Positions 44,353-52,452 of a DNA stretch of 64,000 nt are shown one piece after another (the stretch's first letter is position 1; every line of letters begins with the position of its first letter). Location: NCBI GenBank assembly GCA_027315115.1, contig DAHUYQ010000046.1, forward strand, positions 89,464 through 153,463. Reading direction: 5' to 3'. The stretch comes from Solirubrobacterales bacterium (GTDB lineage: Bacteria > Actinomycetota > Thermoleophilia > Solirubrobacterales > Solirubrobacteraceae). Position numbers and translations under genes: made by a program. The notes beneath the pieces are model-generated. The model was not told the origin of the DNA. It made no database searches and saw nothing but the letters and a program-made list of their open reading frames with translations.

Positions 44353-45015
44353 TCAGAGGATCGCGCGGAGCACCTGCAGCGCCCGCTGACGGTGCGCGCC
44401 CATCTCTGCGACCAGGCGATCCGCGTCGCCCGCGCGGGCCGCACGCAGGATGCGCGCGTGGGCGGCGTTGGCATGGCGCCGCTCGGCGGGCGAGTTGTAA
44501 TAGAGCGCCCGGTATGCCTCGGTCGAGTCCCACAGCAGGCGGATCAGGCGCATGAGGTGAGGATGGGAGTCGCCTGAAAGCAGGAGGAAGTGAAAGGAGC
44601 GGTTGGCGTCGAGCTCGCGTGCGACGTCCCCGACCTCGGCCGCCACCTCGCACTGCTTGGCCGCGAGCGCCAGCCGCTCGATCTCCGCCTTCCCGAGCCG
44701 CGGCAGCGCCTGGCGCGCGGCGCGCTCCTCCAGCAGCGCCCGCAGCGCGTAGATCTCCTCCAGATCCTCGATCTTCAGCTCGGTGACGAAGTAGCCGCGT
44801 CGCGGCCGGTAGCTGACCTGCCCCTCCTGCTCCAGCGCCCGCAGCGCTTCGCGCACCGGCGCCACGCTCAGCCCCAGCTTCTCGGCGAGCGCGTCCTGGT
44901 TGACGCGCTGCCCCGGCCGCAGCGCCCCTGAGACGATCAGCAGACGCAGCGAGTGCAGCGCGTGCTGGGCGGCCGTGCTGGGCGGCGAGAGCCGCGGCGG
45001 GGCTGCCTGGCTCAT
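44353..45015 (-). CDS. GntR-family regulator, FadR/FCD type
   Basis: A 220-residue GntR protein. The wHTH includes HSLRLLIVSGALRPGQRVNQ, DALAEKLGLSVAPVREALRA and LEQEGQVSYRPRRGYFVTEL. The C-terminal FCD domain has the metal/ligand-binding Asp and His residues (for example ELDANRSFHFLLLSGDSHPH, and the later HANAAHARIL). Its ATG overlaps the glutaryl-CoA dehydrogenase stop as ATGA. The palindrome at 46216-46235, in front of the same operon, is the obvious target, making this a probable glutarate-responsive autoregulator. Confidence 0.88.
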   Translation of the reverse strand: MSQAAPPRLSPPSTAAQHALHSLRLLIVSGALRPGQRVNQDALAEKLGLSVAPVREALRALEQEGQVSYRPRRGYFVTELKIEDLEEIYALRALLEERAARQALPRLGKAEIERLALAAKQCEVAAEVGDVARELDANRSFHFLLLSGDSHPHLMRLIRLLWDSTEAYRALYYNSPAERRHANAAHARILRAARAGDADRLVAEMGAHRQRALQVLRAIL

Positions 45016-46196
45016 CGAAACGCCTGCATCCCCGTCAGCGCGCCGCCGATCACGAGCGCGTGCACGTCTGCGGTGCCCTCGTATGTGACGACAGACTCGA
45101 GGTTGTTCATGTGCCTGATCACCGGATACTCGAGGGTGACGCCGTTGGCCCCGAGCACCTGCCTGGCGCTGCGGGCGACCTCCAGGGCGGCGTCGACGTT
45201 GCCGAGCTTGCCCATGCTGACCTGCTCGGGCACCAGGCGCCCCGCGTCCTTGAGCCTGCCCAGGTGCAACGCAAGCAGACTCGCCTGCCCGACCTGCAGC
45301 GCCATCCTGGCGAGCTTGGCCTGCTGGATCTGGGTGGCGGCGATCGGCTTGCCGAAGACGATCCGCTCCTTGGCGTAGGACAGCGCCGCCAGCAGGCAGG
45401 AGCGAGCGGCTCCGGCCGCGCCCCAGACGATCCCGTAGCGGGCCTCGTTAAGGCAGGAGAGCGGGCCGCGCAGCGAGTTCGCCTGCGGCAGCATCGCCTC
45501 CGCCGGCAGCCGCACGTCGTCCAGCAGCAGCTCCGAGGTGATCGAGGCTCGCAGCGAGAGCTTCTTGTGGATGTCCTGGGTGGTGACTCCCCTGGTCCCC
45601 TTGGGCACCAGGAAGCCCCTGATGCCCTGCTCCGTGGCAGCCCAGACCACCGCCACCTCCGCCACCGAGCCGTTGGTGATCCACATCTTCTGCCCGTGCA
45701 GGATCCAGTCGCTGCCGTCGCGGCGAGCGCGCGTGCGCATCGAGCCGGGATCGGAGCCGGCGTCGGGCTCTGTCAGGCCGAAGCACCCGATCGCCTCCCC
45801 CGCCGCCATCCGCGGCAGCCACTGCTGCTTCTGCTCCTCGCTGCCGAAGCGCCAGATCGCGTACATCGCGAGGGAGCCCTGCACCGAGACCAGCGAGCGC
45901 AGGCCGCTGTCGCCGGCCTCCAGCTCCATGCAGGCGAGGCCATACGCGGTGCCACTCGCGCCCGCGCAGCCATACCCGGTCAGATGCATGCCCAGCACGC
46001 CCAGCTTGCCGAGCTGCGGCGCAAGCTCCAGCGGCAGCCGGGCCTCCTCGAACCAGTCCCCGACGTATGGCGTGACCTGGTCGGCCACGAACGCGCGCAC
46101 GGTGTCGCGGATGTCGCGCTCCTCATCGCTGAGCAGGTGGTCGATGTCCAGGAAGTCGATCGGGCGGATCTCTGGGGACGCTGCGGTGCTCGCCAT
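45012..46196 (-). CDS. gcdH: Glutaryl-CoA dehydrogenase
   Basis: A 394-residue acyl-CoA dehydrogenase of the glutaryl-CoA group, which oxidises and decarboxylates glutaryl-CoA to crotonyl-CoA and CO2 with FAD. Diagnostic features are CFGLTEPDAGSDPGSM, KMWITNG, the substrate-arginine block CLNEARYGIVWG, and the catalytic base E373 in VTYEGTADVHALVIG, matching mammalian GCDH motifs. It is followed by the GntR gene (ATGA overlap) and is divergent from the class III CoA-transferase with 50 bp between. The set forms a glutarate-utilisation module. Confidence 0.93.
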   Translation of the reverse strand: MASTAASPEIRPIDFLDIDHLLSDEERDIRDTVRAFVADQVTPYVGDWFEEARLPLELAPQLGKLGVLGMHLTGYGCAGASGTAYGLACMELEAGDSGLRSLVSVQGSLAMYAIWRFGSEEQKQQWLPRMAAGEAIGCFGLTEPDAGSDPGSMRTRARRDGSDWILHGQKMWITNGSVAEVAVVWAATEQGIRGFLVPKGTRGVTTQDIHKKLSLRASITSELLLDDVRLPAEAMLPQANSLRGPLSCLNEARYGIVWGAAGAARSCLLAALSYAKERIVFGKPIAATQIQQAKLARMALQVGQASLLALHLGRLKDAGRLVPEQVSMGKLGNVDAALEVARSARQVLGANGVTLEYPVIRHMNNLESVVTYEGTADVHALVIGGALTGMQAFR

Positions 46197-46215
46197 TCCT
46201 CGGCTGCTCCTTCGC

Positions 46216-46235
46216 TTAGATTTTCGAGGATCTAA
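46216..46235. promoter_or_regulatory. Palindromic operator between gcdH and the CoA-transferase
   Basis: TTAGATTTTCGAGGATCTAA is 16/20 symmetric, with arms TTAGAT and ATCTAA. It sits in the middle of a 50-bp divergent intergenic region, so it can control both directions. TAATAT (46233-46238) is a plausible -10 for the CoA-transferase, placing its transcript start almost at the ATG (46247). Confidence 0.7.
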
Positions 46236-46246
46236 TATCCAAGCAG

Positions 46247-47368
46247 ATGCCGGCCGCCCTTGAAAACCTGCGGATCGTCGACTTCTCGCGCGTCCTGGCG
46301 GGACCGCTGGCCACGATGCTGATGGGCGACCTCGGCGCTGATGTGATCAAGGTCGAGCGCCCCGGACAGGGAGACGACACACGGTCCTGGGGCCCGCCTT
46401 ACGACGGGAGCGGCATGGCCACCTACTTCCAGTCGGTCAACCGCAACAAGCGATCGCTGGCGCTCGATCTCGCCGACGCTGGCGACCTGCGGCGCGCCCG
46501 CGAGCTGATCGCCGGCGCGGACGTGCTGGTGGAGAACTTCCGGCCGGGCGTGATGGACAGGCTGGGCCTTGGATACGAGACGCTGCACCGCGAGCGCCCG
46601 CAGCTTGTCTATTGCTCCATCACCGGCTTTGGCAGTGCGCCGGGAGCGGCATCGATGCCCGGCTACGATCTGCTTGTGCAAGCGGTCGGAGGGTTGATGA
46701 GCATCACGGGGAGCAGCGATGGAGAGCCGCAGAAGGTCGGCGTCGCGCTGGTCGACGTGATCTGCGGGCTGTTCGCGAGCGTCGGCATCCTGGCTGCGCT
46801 GCGTCACAGGGAGCGCACCGGCGAGGGACAGCGCGTCGAGGTGGACCTGCTCTCCAGCCTCCTGGCCGCGCTCGTCAACCAGGGATCGGCGTACACGCTC
46901 GCCGGAGAGGTCGCGACCCGGATGGGCAACGCGCACCCCAGCATCGCCCCCTACGAACTGCTGGAGATCGGGGAGGAGCAGCTTGTGCTCGCGGTCGGCA
47001 ACGACAGGCAGTTCGCGGCGCTGGCGCAGGCGATCGGCGATCCCGAGCTGGCCACCTGCCCCGAGTTCGCCACCAACTCGCAGCGCGTGGCAAACCGCCA
47101 GGCTCTGCGCGAGCGGCTGCAGCGAGGCATGCGCGGCGCCGGTGCCGCGCATTGGGCCTCCGCGCTGCCGGCCGCCGGCGTGCCCGCCGGGCAGGTGAAC
47201 GACGTCGCCGGCGCGTTCGAGCTGGCGCAAAGGCTCGGGCTGGACCCCGTGATCGAAGCGCCCCGCGCTGATGGCTCGTTCGCTTCTCTGACGCGCAACC
47301 CGATCAGGCTCTCCGCGACTCCCGCCAGCTACCGCAGCGCTCCGCCGCCGCTGCCCGCGAGCGCATAG
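46247..47368 (+). CDS. Class III CoA-transferase (CaiB/BaiF), likely glutarate CoA-transferase
   Basis: A 373-residue family III CoA-transferase. Visible features are RIVDFSRVLAGPLATMLMGD, GADVIKVERPGQGDDTRSWG, FQSVNRNKRSLALDL, ENFRPGVMDRLGLGYE and the catalytic Asp D141 in MPGYDLLVQAVGG. The head-to-head arrangement with gcdH and the shared operator suggest it activates glutarate to glutaryl-CoA with succinyl-CoA as donor, like SUGCT. That substrate is inferred from context. A nucleotide cyclase gene follows 7 bases downstream. Confidence 0.9.
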   Translation: MPAALENLRIVDFSRVLAGPLATMLMGDLGADVIKVERPGQGDDTRSWGPPYDGSGMATYFQSVNRNKRSLALDLADAGDLRRARELIAGADVLVENFRPGVMDRLGLGYETLHRERPQLVYCSITGFGSAPGAASMPGYDLLVQAVGGLMSITGSSDGEPQKVGVALVDVICGLFASVGILAALRHRERTGEGQRVEVDLLSSLLAALVNQGSAYTLAGEVATRMGNAHPSIAPYELLEIGEEQLVLAVGNDRQFAALAQAIGDPELATCPEFATNSQRVANRQALRERLQRGMRGAGAAHWASALPAAGVPAGQVNDVAGAFELAQRLGLDPVIEAPRADGSFASLTRNPIRLSATPASYRSAPPPLPASA

Positions 47369-47375
47369 GCAACCG

Positions 47376-47963
47376 ATGAGCGCACGGCGCGTACAGCGTT
47401 CCTTCGCCTTCCTGGACATGTGCGGCTTCACCGCCTACATGGACGAGCGGGGCGACGAGGACGCGGTCCAGGCGCTCTCGGCGATGCGCACCGCGATCAG
47501 GAGCGCCGCCGAGGAGCATGGCGTGCGCGTGGCCAAGTGGCTGGGCGACGGCGCCATGATCGTGGGCGTCGAGCACACGCCGCTGGTGCAGTGCGCGCTG
47601 GCGATCCAGGCCTGGATGCCGCCAGGCCCCTGGCCGCCACTGCGCGGAGGCGTCTGCACCGGCCAGGTGCTGCTGTTCGAAGGCGACGACTACGTCGGCC
47701 GGGCGGTCAACATCGCCGCTCGCCTGTGCGCGGCTGCCGCGCCCGGACAGATCCTGGTCGCCGACGAGCGCTCGGGAGCGACGGAGAGCGCCGACACCGG
47801 CGAGGCGCCCTGTTTCGGAGAGCCCGCCGGCGAGATGATCGAGCTGCAGGCCGAGCTTGCGCCGCAAGGCACCGAGGAGCAGCGCGGCAGCCGCTCGATG
47901 GAGGTGCGCGGCCTCTCCAGCAGCATCCGCGTGCGGCAGTTCGACCGCGGCTCGCGCCGCTGA
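47376..47963 (+). CDS. Class III adenylate/guanylate cyclase domain protein
   Basis: A 195-residue protein that is almost only a class III cyclase catalytic domain. Motifs are SFAFLDMCGFTAYMD (metal Asp), RVAKWLGDGAMIVG (second metal Asp) and GRAVNIAARLCAAAAPGQIL (transition-state Asn/Arg). It should form cAMP or cGMP; the substrate-selecting residues do not settle which. No sensory or membrane domain is present. Its start lies 7 bases after the CoA-transferase stop, so it may be co-regulated with glutarate use. The C-terminal ~60 residues are low-conservation. Confidence 0.85.
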   Translation: MSARRVQRSFAFLDMCGFTAYMDERGDEDAVQALSAMRTAIRSAAEEHGVRVAKWLGDGAMIVGVEHTPLVQCALAIQAWMPPGPWPPLRGGVCTGQVLLFEGDDYVGRAVNIAARLCAAAAPGQILVADERSGATESADTGEAPCFGEPAGEMIELQAELAPQGTEEQRGSRSMEVRGLSSSIRVRQFDRGSRR

Positions 47964-48036
47964 GCTAGGGGCCTCGCGCCGCTGAGCTATGGGCCTCGCG
48001 CCGCCGAGCTAGGGGCTCGCGCCGCCGAGCTGTTTG
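47951..48036 (+). repeat. Tandem repeat, 21-22 bp unit, four copies, at cyclase stop
   Basis: Copies start at 47951, 47973, 47995 and 48016, each beginning CTCGCGCCGC, with small changes and lengths of 22, 22, 21 and 21 bases. The first copy contains the TGA of the cyclase gene. Confidence 0.85.
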
Positions 48037-48061
48037 CGTTACCGAGCGGCTTGCGCTGCCA

Positions 48062-48080
48062 ACCAAGCGGTTGGTAAGTT
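48062..48080 (+). promoter_or_regulatory. Class A operator and -10 box upstream of acyl-CoA dehydrogenase
   Basis: ACCAAGCGGTTGGT (48062-48075) is an inverted repeat with arms ACCAA/TTGGT. Its last T starts TAAGTT (48075-48080), a possible -10. It lies 50 bases upstream of the ATG at 48125. The same design recurs at 49290, 55850 and 62445. Confidence 0.65.
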
Positions 48081-48124
48081 CCCTGGCACGTCCGGCGGGC
48101 AGCATCGCCGGCACGGAGAGCCAG

Positions 48125-49264
48125 ATGCGACGCACGATCTTCCAGAGCGAGCACGAAGACTTCCGCGAGGCGGTGCGTGGCTTCCTGGCGCGCGAGGCCG
48201 CCCCCTTCGCCCAGCAGTGGGAAGCCGCCGGGATCGTCGATCGCGCGTTCTGGAAGCGCGCCGCCGCGCAGGGCATGGTCGCCTTCGCGGCGCCCGAAGA
48301 GCTCGGCGGCGCGGGGCTGCGCGACTTCCGCTTCAACGCCGTCCTGGACGAGGAGGTCGTGGCGACCGGATCGGTCGGCGACGGGTTCTCGCTCACCAAC
48401 GACATCGTCGCGCCCTACCTGATCGATCGCGCCTCGCCCGCGCAGCAGCGGCGCTGGCTGCCACCGCTGGCGAGCGGAGACGCGGTGGCGGCGATCGCCA
48501 TGAGCGAGCCGGGGGCTGGCTCCGACCTGCGGGGGATCAAGGCGAGCGCGAGATGGCGCGGCGACCACTACGAGCTGAGCGGCGCCAAGACGTTCGTCAC
48601 CAGCGGCATCCAGGCCGACGTCGTGATCGTGGCGGCGCGGATCGAGCGGGAGGGCGTCGACGGCCTCGGGCTCTTTCTCGTCGATGCCTCGCTCGACGGC
48701 TTCGCGCGCGGGCGCAAGCTCCAGAAGCTGGGCCGCATGGCGCAGGACACGGCGGAGCTGTTCATGGAGAGGGTCGTGCTCGGGCCCGATGACTTGATCG
48801 GCGCGGAGGGCGAAGGGCTGAGGCTGCTGATGAGCAACCTGCCGCAGGAGCGCCTCTCGATCGCCGTCACGGCGGTCGCCAGCGCCGAACGCGCTCTGCT
48901 GATCACGCGCGAGTACGTGGGCCAGCGCAACGCCTTCGGACGCGCGATCGGCAGCTTCCAGACGATCCGCTTCGCGCTCGCGAGCCTGACCACGGAGGTG
49001 CGCGCGGCCCGCGCCTATCTCGACGGCTGCATCCTAGGCCACGTGCACGGCGAGCTCGACGCCGCCGAGGCGGCCGGGCTGAAGTGCCTGGCCACGGAGC
49101 TGGAGTTCCGCACGATCGACCGCTGCCTGCAGCTCCACGGCGGCTACGGCTACATGGAGGAGTACCCGATCGCGCGCATGTGGCGAGACAGCCGCGTGCA
49201 GCGGATCTACGGTGGCGCCAACGAGATCATGCTGGAGATCGTGGGCCGTTCGCTGGGGCTGTAG
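48125..49264 (+). CDS. Acyl-CoA dehydrogenase
   Basis: A 379-residue flavin-dependent acyl-CoA dehydrogenase. Motifs include AMSEPGAGSDLRGIKASARW, GAKTFVTSGIQADVVIVAAR, the Arg/Gln FAD-contact segment (REYVGQRNAFGRAIGSFQTI) and LHGGYGYMEEYPIARMWRDS. The catalytic Glu is at E367 (RIYGGANEIMLEI), the position used by short/medium/long-chain enzymes. It would introduce an alpha-beta double bond into an acyl-CoA and pass electrons to ETF. GGAGAG precedes ATG 48125. It is the first gene behind a class A operator. Confidence 0.93.
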   Translation: MRRTIFQSEHEDFREAVRGFLAREAAPFAQQWEAAGIVDRAFWKRAAAQGMVAFAAPEELGGAGLRDFRFNAVLDEEVVATGSVGDGFSLTNDIVAPYLIDRASPAQQRRWLPPLASGDAVAAIAMSEPGAGSDLRGIKASARWRGDHYELSGAKTFVTSGIQADVVIVAARIEREGVDGLGLFLVDASLDGFARGRKLQKLGRMAQDTAELFMERVVLGPDDLIGAEGEGLRLLMSNLPQERLSIAVTAVASAERALLITREYVGQRNAFGRAIGSFQTIRFALASLTTEVRAARAYLDGCILGHVHGELDAAEAAGLKCLATELEFRTIDRCLQLHGGYGYMEEYPIARMWRDSRVQRIYGGANEIMLEIVGRSLGL

Positions 49265-49289
49265 CCGCGCGTCCGCGCGCAAGCATACA

Positions 49290-49308
49290 ACCAAGTGGTT
49301 GGTAGAAT
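49290..49308 (+). promoter_or_regulatory. Class A operator and -10 box upstream of the VOC/hbd genes
   Basis: ACCAAGTGGTTGGT (49290-49303) overlaps TAGAAT (49303-49308), a 5/6 match to the -10 consensus. It is almost identical to the site at 48062. The downstream gene starts at 49377. Confidence 0.7.
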
Positions 49309-49376
49309 CGCTGGCGGACGCGCAGCCGCGCCATGTCCGGCGCGGTTGCGGCACATCGAGACCTGGAGTCGATCAC

Positions 49377-49853
49377 ATGCCCAGTGGCCCGCTTGCACAC
49401 ATCTGCCTGCTCGTGGCGGACCTCGACCGGGCGATCGACGATTGGAGCAAGATCCTGCGCATCCTCGACCCGCAGCAGCTCCAGGAGCGCCTCGTGCGCT
49501 ATGAAGACTTCAGCGGCGGGCAGGACACGATGCGCTGGGCCACCTTCGTCTCCGACGGCGGCGCCGAGATCCAGCTCATGGAGCCGGGGCCGGACACGCC
49601 GCTGGGCCGCCGGCTGGCAAAGCACGGAGAGCACGTGCACCACATCTGCTTCACGACGCCGGACGTGGAAGACACGATGGAGAGGCTGCGCGCGGAGGGG
49701 CTCGACGCCTCGGAGGAGGTCTTCAACGATCCGCGGATGCCCTGGCAGAGCTGGTCCTGGCTCGGGCCCCGCAGCACCCACGGCACGCTGGTCGAGGTGG
49801 CGCGCCCCTACCGCGCCGTCGACGGGAACTGGGAGTCGGGCTCCGATGAGTGA
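49377..49853 (+). CDS. VOC-family protein, methylmalonyl-CoA epimerase-like
   Basis: A 158-residue VOC protein. The four metal-ligand positions are visible: His in LAHICLLVADL, Glu in AEIQLMEPG, His in HVHHICFTTPD and Glu in GTLVEVARP. The pattern, with GPDTPLGRRLAKHGEHVHHI, is close to methylmalonyl-CoA epimerase, but the context (no mutase nearby) leaves a different CoA-ester epimerase or lyase possible. ATG 49377 is chosen over upstream in-frame starts because they lie in the operator region. Its end overlaps the next gene by 8 bases. Confidence 0.85.
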   Translation: MPSGPLAHICLLVADLDRAIDDWSKILRILDPQQLQERLVRYEDFSGGQDTMRWATFVSDGGAEIQLMEPGPDTPLGRRLAKHGEHVHHICFTTPDVEDTMERLRAEGLDASEEVFNDPRMPWQSWSWLGPRSTHGTLVEVARPYRAVDGNWESGSDE

Positions 49854-50727
49854 GCCTCTGCCGGCGGGAGAGATAGAGCGCGTCGCGGTGGTCGGCGCGG
49901 GCACGATGGGCCATGGCATCGCGCAGGTGATCGCGGGCGCCGGGCTGCAGGTGACCCTGGTGGACGTGTCCGACCAGGCGCTGGAGGCAGCGCTGGAGCG
50001 GGTGCGGCGCAGCCTCGGGCGCATGGTCAAGGCGGGCAGGATCAGCGAGGAGCAGGCCGAGGGCGCGCGGGCGCGGATCGTCCCCAGCACCGACCTCGAG
50101 TCGGCGGCTGGCGACGCTCAACACGTGGTGGAGACGGTGATCGAGGACCTGGAGGCAAAGCAGCAGGTGCTCGGCCGCCTGGATGCCCTCTGCGCGTCGG
50201 AGGTGATCTTCGCCTCCAACACATCCCAGTTCTCCATCTCGCGGCTGGCCGCCGCCACGAGCCGCCCCGACCGCGTGATCGGCTCTCACTGGTTCAACCC
50301 GCCCCCGATGATGGACCTGATCGAGGTGGTGCGGGGCGTTGCCACCTCGCAGCAGACGCTGGAGGTGACGCTCGGACTCGCCGAGCGCTACGGCAGGCAG
50401 ACCGTGGTCTGCAAGAAGGACACCCAGGGCTTCATCACCTCCCGCCTGATCTCGACGCTGGCCCTGGAGGCGATGCGGATCCTGGAGGAAGGCATCGCCG
50501 ACGTGGAGGACATCAACCGTGCGTGCGTGCTGGCCTTCAACCACGCGATGGGCCCGCTGGACACGATCGACTTCAGCGGCCTGGACACGACGCTGAAAGT
50601 GGCCGAAGCGATGACCAGCCACTACGGCGAGCGCTTCATGGCGCCACAGAATCTCCGCACGCTCGTGGCCGCAGGCCACCTCGGCGCAAAGAGCGGCAGG
50701 GGCTTCCGCGACTACGAGAAGGCATAG
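49846..50727 (+). CDS. 3-hydroxybutyryl-CoA / 3-hydroxyacyl-CoA dehydrogenase
   Basis: A 293-residue NAD-dependent 3-hydroxyacyl-CoA dehydrogenase. The Rossmann motif VAVVGAGTMGHGIAQVIAGA is followed by SNTSQFSISRLAAATSRPDR, the catalytic His in IGSHWFNPPPMMDLIEVVRG, and KKDTQGFITSRLISTLALEA. The C-terminal domain ends GAKSGRGFRDYEKA. It oxidises L-3-hydroxyacyl-CoA to 3-ketoacyl-CoA, the step after hydration in beta-oxidation-like pathways. It overlaps the VOC gene upstream and is 3 bases from the VOC gene downstream, so the three form one operon. Confidence 0.93.
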   Translation: MSEPLPAGEIERVAVVGAGTMGHGIAQVIAGAGLQVTLVDVSDQALEAALERVRRSLGRMVKAGRISEEQAEGARARIVPSTDLESAAGDAQHVVETVIEDLEAKQQVLGRLDALCASEVIFASNTSQFSISRLAAATSRPDRVIGSHWFNPPPMMDLIEVVRGVATSQQTLEVTLGLAERYGRQTVVCKKDTQGFITSRLISTLALEAMRILEEGIADVEDINRACVLAFNHAMGPLDTIDFSGLDTTLKVAEAMTSHYGERFMAPQNLRTLVAAGHLGAKSGRGFRDYEKA

Positions 50728-50730
50728 GCG

Positions 50731-51183
50731 ATGGCAGGCGTCGTGGGCTTCTTCCACGCGGGCGTGACGGTGAGCGACATGGACGCCTCGCTGCGCTTCT
50801 ACCGCGACGCGCTCGGGCTGGAGCTGCTCTCCTCAGGAGTGACGGGCGGGCCGCACGCCGAAAGGATCTGGAACATCGGCGTCGGGCCTGTCCGCGTCGC
50901 GTTCCTGGCGGTGCCGGGCAGCACGGCTCAGATAGAGCTGTTCGAGTTCCAGGAGATCGAGCGGCACTCCGCCTCGGCGCGTCCCTGCGACTACGGCGCC
51001 GGACATTTCTGCCTCTACGTCGAGGAGATCGACGTGCTGCACAGGCGCCTCTCCGAGATGGGATTCGCCTCCCGGAGCCAGGAGCCCGTCGAGATCCTCC
51101 GCGGCCCCCACGCGGGCGCCAAGGCCCTGTACGCGATCGACCCCGACGGCTATCACGTCGAGCTCTACGAGCGCCCGAGCTAG
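50731..51183 (+). CDS. VOC-family protein (glyoxalase/epimerase-like)
   Basis: A 150-residue VOC protein with HAGVTVSDMDASLRFYRDAL, AQIELFEFQEIERH, GAGHFCLYVEEIDVLHRRLS and DPDGYHVELYER. Metal-ligand positions His, Glu, His and Glu are kept. It is the third gene of the VOC-dehydrogenase-VOC operon. Its stop shares the CTAG palindrome at 51180-51183 with the stop of the convergent SnoaL gene. Substrate unknown; a small CoA ester or a dioxygenase-type substrate is possible. Confidence 0.86.
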   Translation: MAGVVGFFHAGVTVSDMDASLRFYRDALGLELLSSGVTGGPHAERIWNIGVGPVRVAFLAVPGSTAQIELFEFQEIERHSASARPCDYGAGHFCLYVEEIDVLHRRLSEMGFASRSQEPVEILRGPHAGAKALYAIDPDGYHVELYERPS

Positions 51184-51677
51184 CGGCCCGCCCGCCAGGC
51201 CTCGATCAGCGTCGGCCACAGCGTGGCGACCTGCTCGAAGCTGCCCGGCGCGCACTCCGAGGCGTCGGCGCCGTCGTTGGCGAAGACCGGCACGATCTGC
51301 ATCGAGGTGATCTTCCAGCCACCGTCCCGACGCACGTAGCGCTCCAGGTAGTAGCCGCCGGTCCTGCCCCACCCGCGCTGCGTGTATTGCCACAGCCCTC
51401 TTGCGAGGTCTGGGCCGGTGATCTCCACGACCGAGGCATGCAGGGTGTGAAGCGTCTTGGTCGTCCCGACTGCCTCCGCGACGCCCGCGACCCACTGCTC
51501 CGGTCCGACCGGCCCGCTGTAGGCGCCGCCGGGGAGTCCTCCGCCCAGCCGCGCGTCATCGGCGAAGACAGAGCGGTAGAGCTGCCAGTCCTTGCTGTCC
51601 ACGCCGATGCAGTACCAGGCCTTGAGCTGCCTGATCTCCTCGATGTGGAGCAGATGCTCGCTCTCGATCGCGCTCAT
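51180..51677 (-). CDS. SnoaL-like (NTF2-fold) protein
   Basis: A 165-residue SnoaL_4-type protein with EEIRQLKAWYCIGVDSKDWQ, YRSVFADDARLGGG, HASVVEITGPDLARGLWQYT and GYYLERYVRRDGGWKI. Such proteins include polyketide cyclases, ketosteroid isomerases and dehydratases. One of three SnoaL-type domains in the window, it ends the minus-strand run LLM-ACD-SDR-SnoaL. Function within the island is unknown; isomerase or hydratase of a cyclic intermediate is plausible. Confidence 0.82.
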   Translation of the reverse strand: MSAIESEHLLHIEEIRQLKAWYCIGVDSKDWQLYRSVFADDARLGGGLPGGAYSGPVGPEQWVAGVAEAVGTTKTLHTLHASVVEITGPDLARGLWQYTQRGWGRTGGYYLERYVRRDGGWKITSMQIVPVFANDGADASECAPGSFEQVATLWPTLIEAWRAGR

Positions 51678-51722
51678 GCGCCCATCTCCAGGGACCGCGG
51701 TGCGGGCACGCCGCGCGGCGCC

Positions 51723-52430
51723 TCAGGGCGCCAGCAAACCGCCGCCGTCGACGTCTATCAGCGCCCCGCTGAGGAACTCGTTGGTCATGCAGGTCAGCAC
51801 GACCTGGGCGACCTCCTGGGAGCGTCCGACCCTGCCCACCGTCGTCTGCTGCCCCGCGGCCTGCAGACGCCGCTCGCGTACATCGGGCGGCAGCCCGTCG
51901 AAGACCGGCGTGTCGACGGTCCCTGGCGCGATCGCGTTCACGCGAATCGGCGCCAGTTCCAGCGCCAGCGCGCGGGCGAGCCCCTCGACGGCCATGTTGA
52001 CCATCGTGAACGCGCCCGAGCCCTTCAGCGGCCTGCGGCTGCGGATTCCCGAGGTGAGCGTGATCGAGGCGCCCTGCGCCATGCTCGGCGCGGCAGCCCG
52101 CGCACACCGGTACTGCCCCCACAGCTTGGACTCCATCAGCGCACGGGTCTGATCGGGAGCGCCCAGCAGATCTCTGGGGAAGCCAGAGGCAGCCGTGCAG
52201 AGCAGGTGGTCCAGCGGGCCGATCGCCGCGAAGGCGCTCTCCACCGAGCGATCGTCGGTCACATCCATCTCCACGCCCTCCACACCCTCCAGCTCGCAGC
52301 GGCCCGGATCGCGGCTGGCCACGATCACCTGCGCGCCCGCGTCGCGGGCCGCCGCCGCGGCGGCGAGCCCGATGCCCGAGGTGCCCCCGACCACCAGGAC
52401 CCGCCGATCGGCAAGTGCTCCAGCCGCCAT
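51723..52430 (-). CDS. SDR-family protein with altered catalytic Tyr/Lys
   Basis: A 235-residue short-chain dehydrogenase/reductase. The cofactor motif VVGGTSGIG (14-21) and the Asp adjacent to the adenine are normal, and the active-site Ser is S127 (ITLTSGIRS). The YxxxK pair is replaced by F141 and N145 (SGAFTMVNMAVEG), so classical proton relay is not possible as written. The rest (LARALALELAPIRVNAIAPG) is typical SDR. ATG 52430 follows GGAGGATCTC. It may be a non-canonical reductase or a scaffold/ligand binder. Confidence 0.85.
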   Translation of the reverse strand: MAAGALADRRVLVVGGTSGIGLAAAAAARDAGAQVIVASRDPGRCELEGVEGVEMDVTDDRSVESAFAAIGPLDHLLCTAASGFPRDLLGAPDQTRALMESKLWGQYRCARAAAPSMAQGASITLTSGIRSRRPLKGSGAFTMVNMAVEGLARALALELAPIRVNAIAPGTVDTPVFDGLPPDVRERRLQAAGQQTTVGRVGRSQEVAQVVLTCMTNEFLSGALIDVDGGGLLAP

Positions 52431-52452
52431 GAGATCCTCCGCCGACCGCCCC

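Noticed and set aside
47951..48036. Possible CRISPR array
   Set aside because: The units are contiguous 21-22 bp tandem copies without unique spacers, and no cas genes are nearby.
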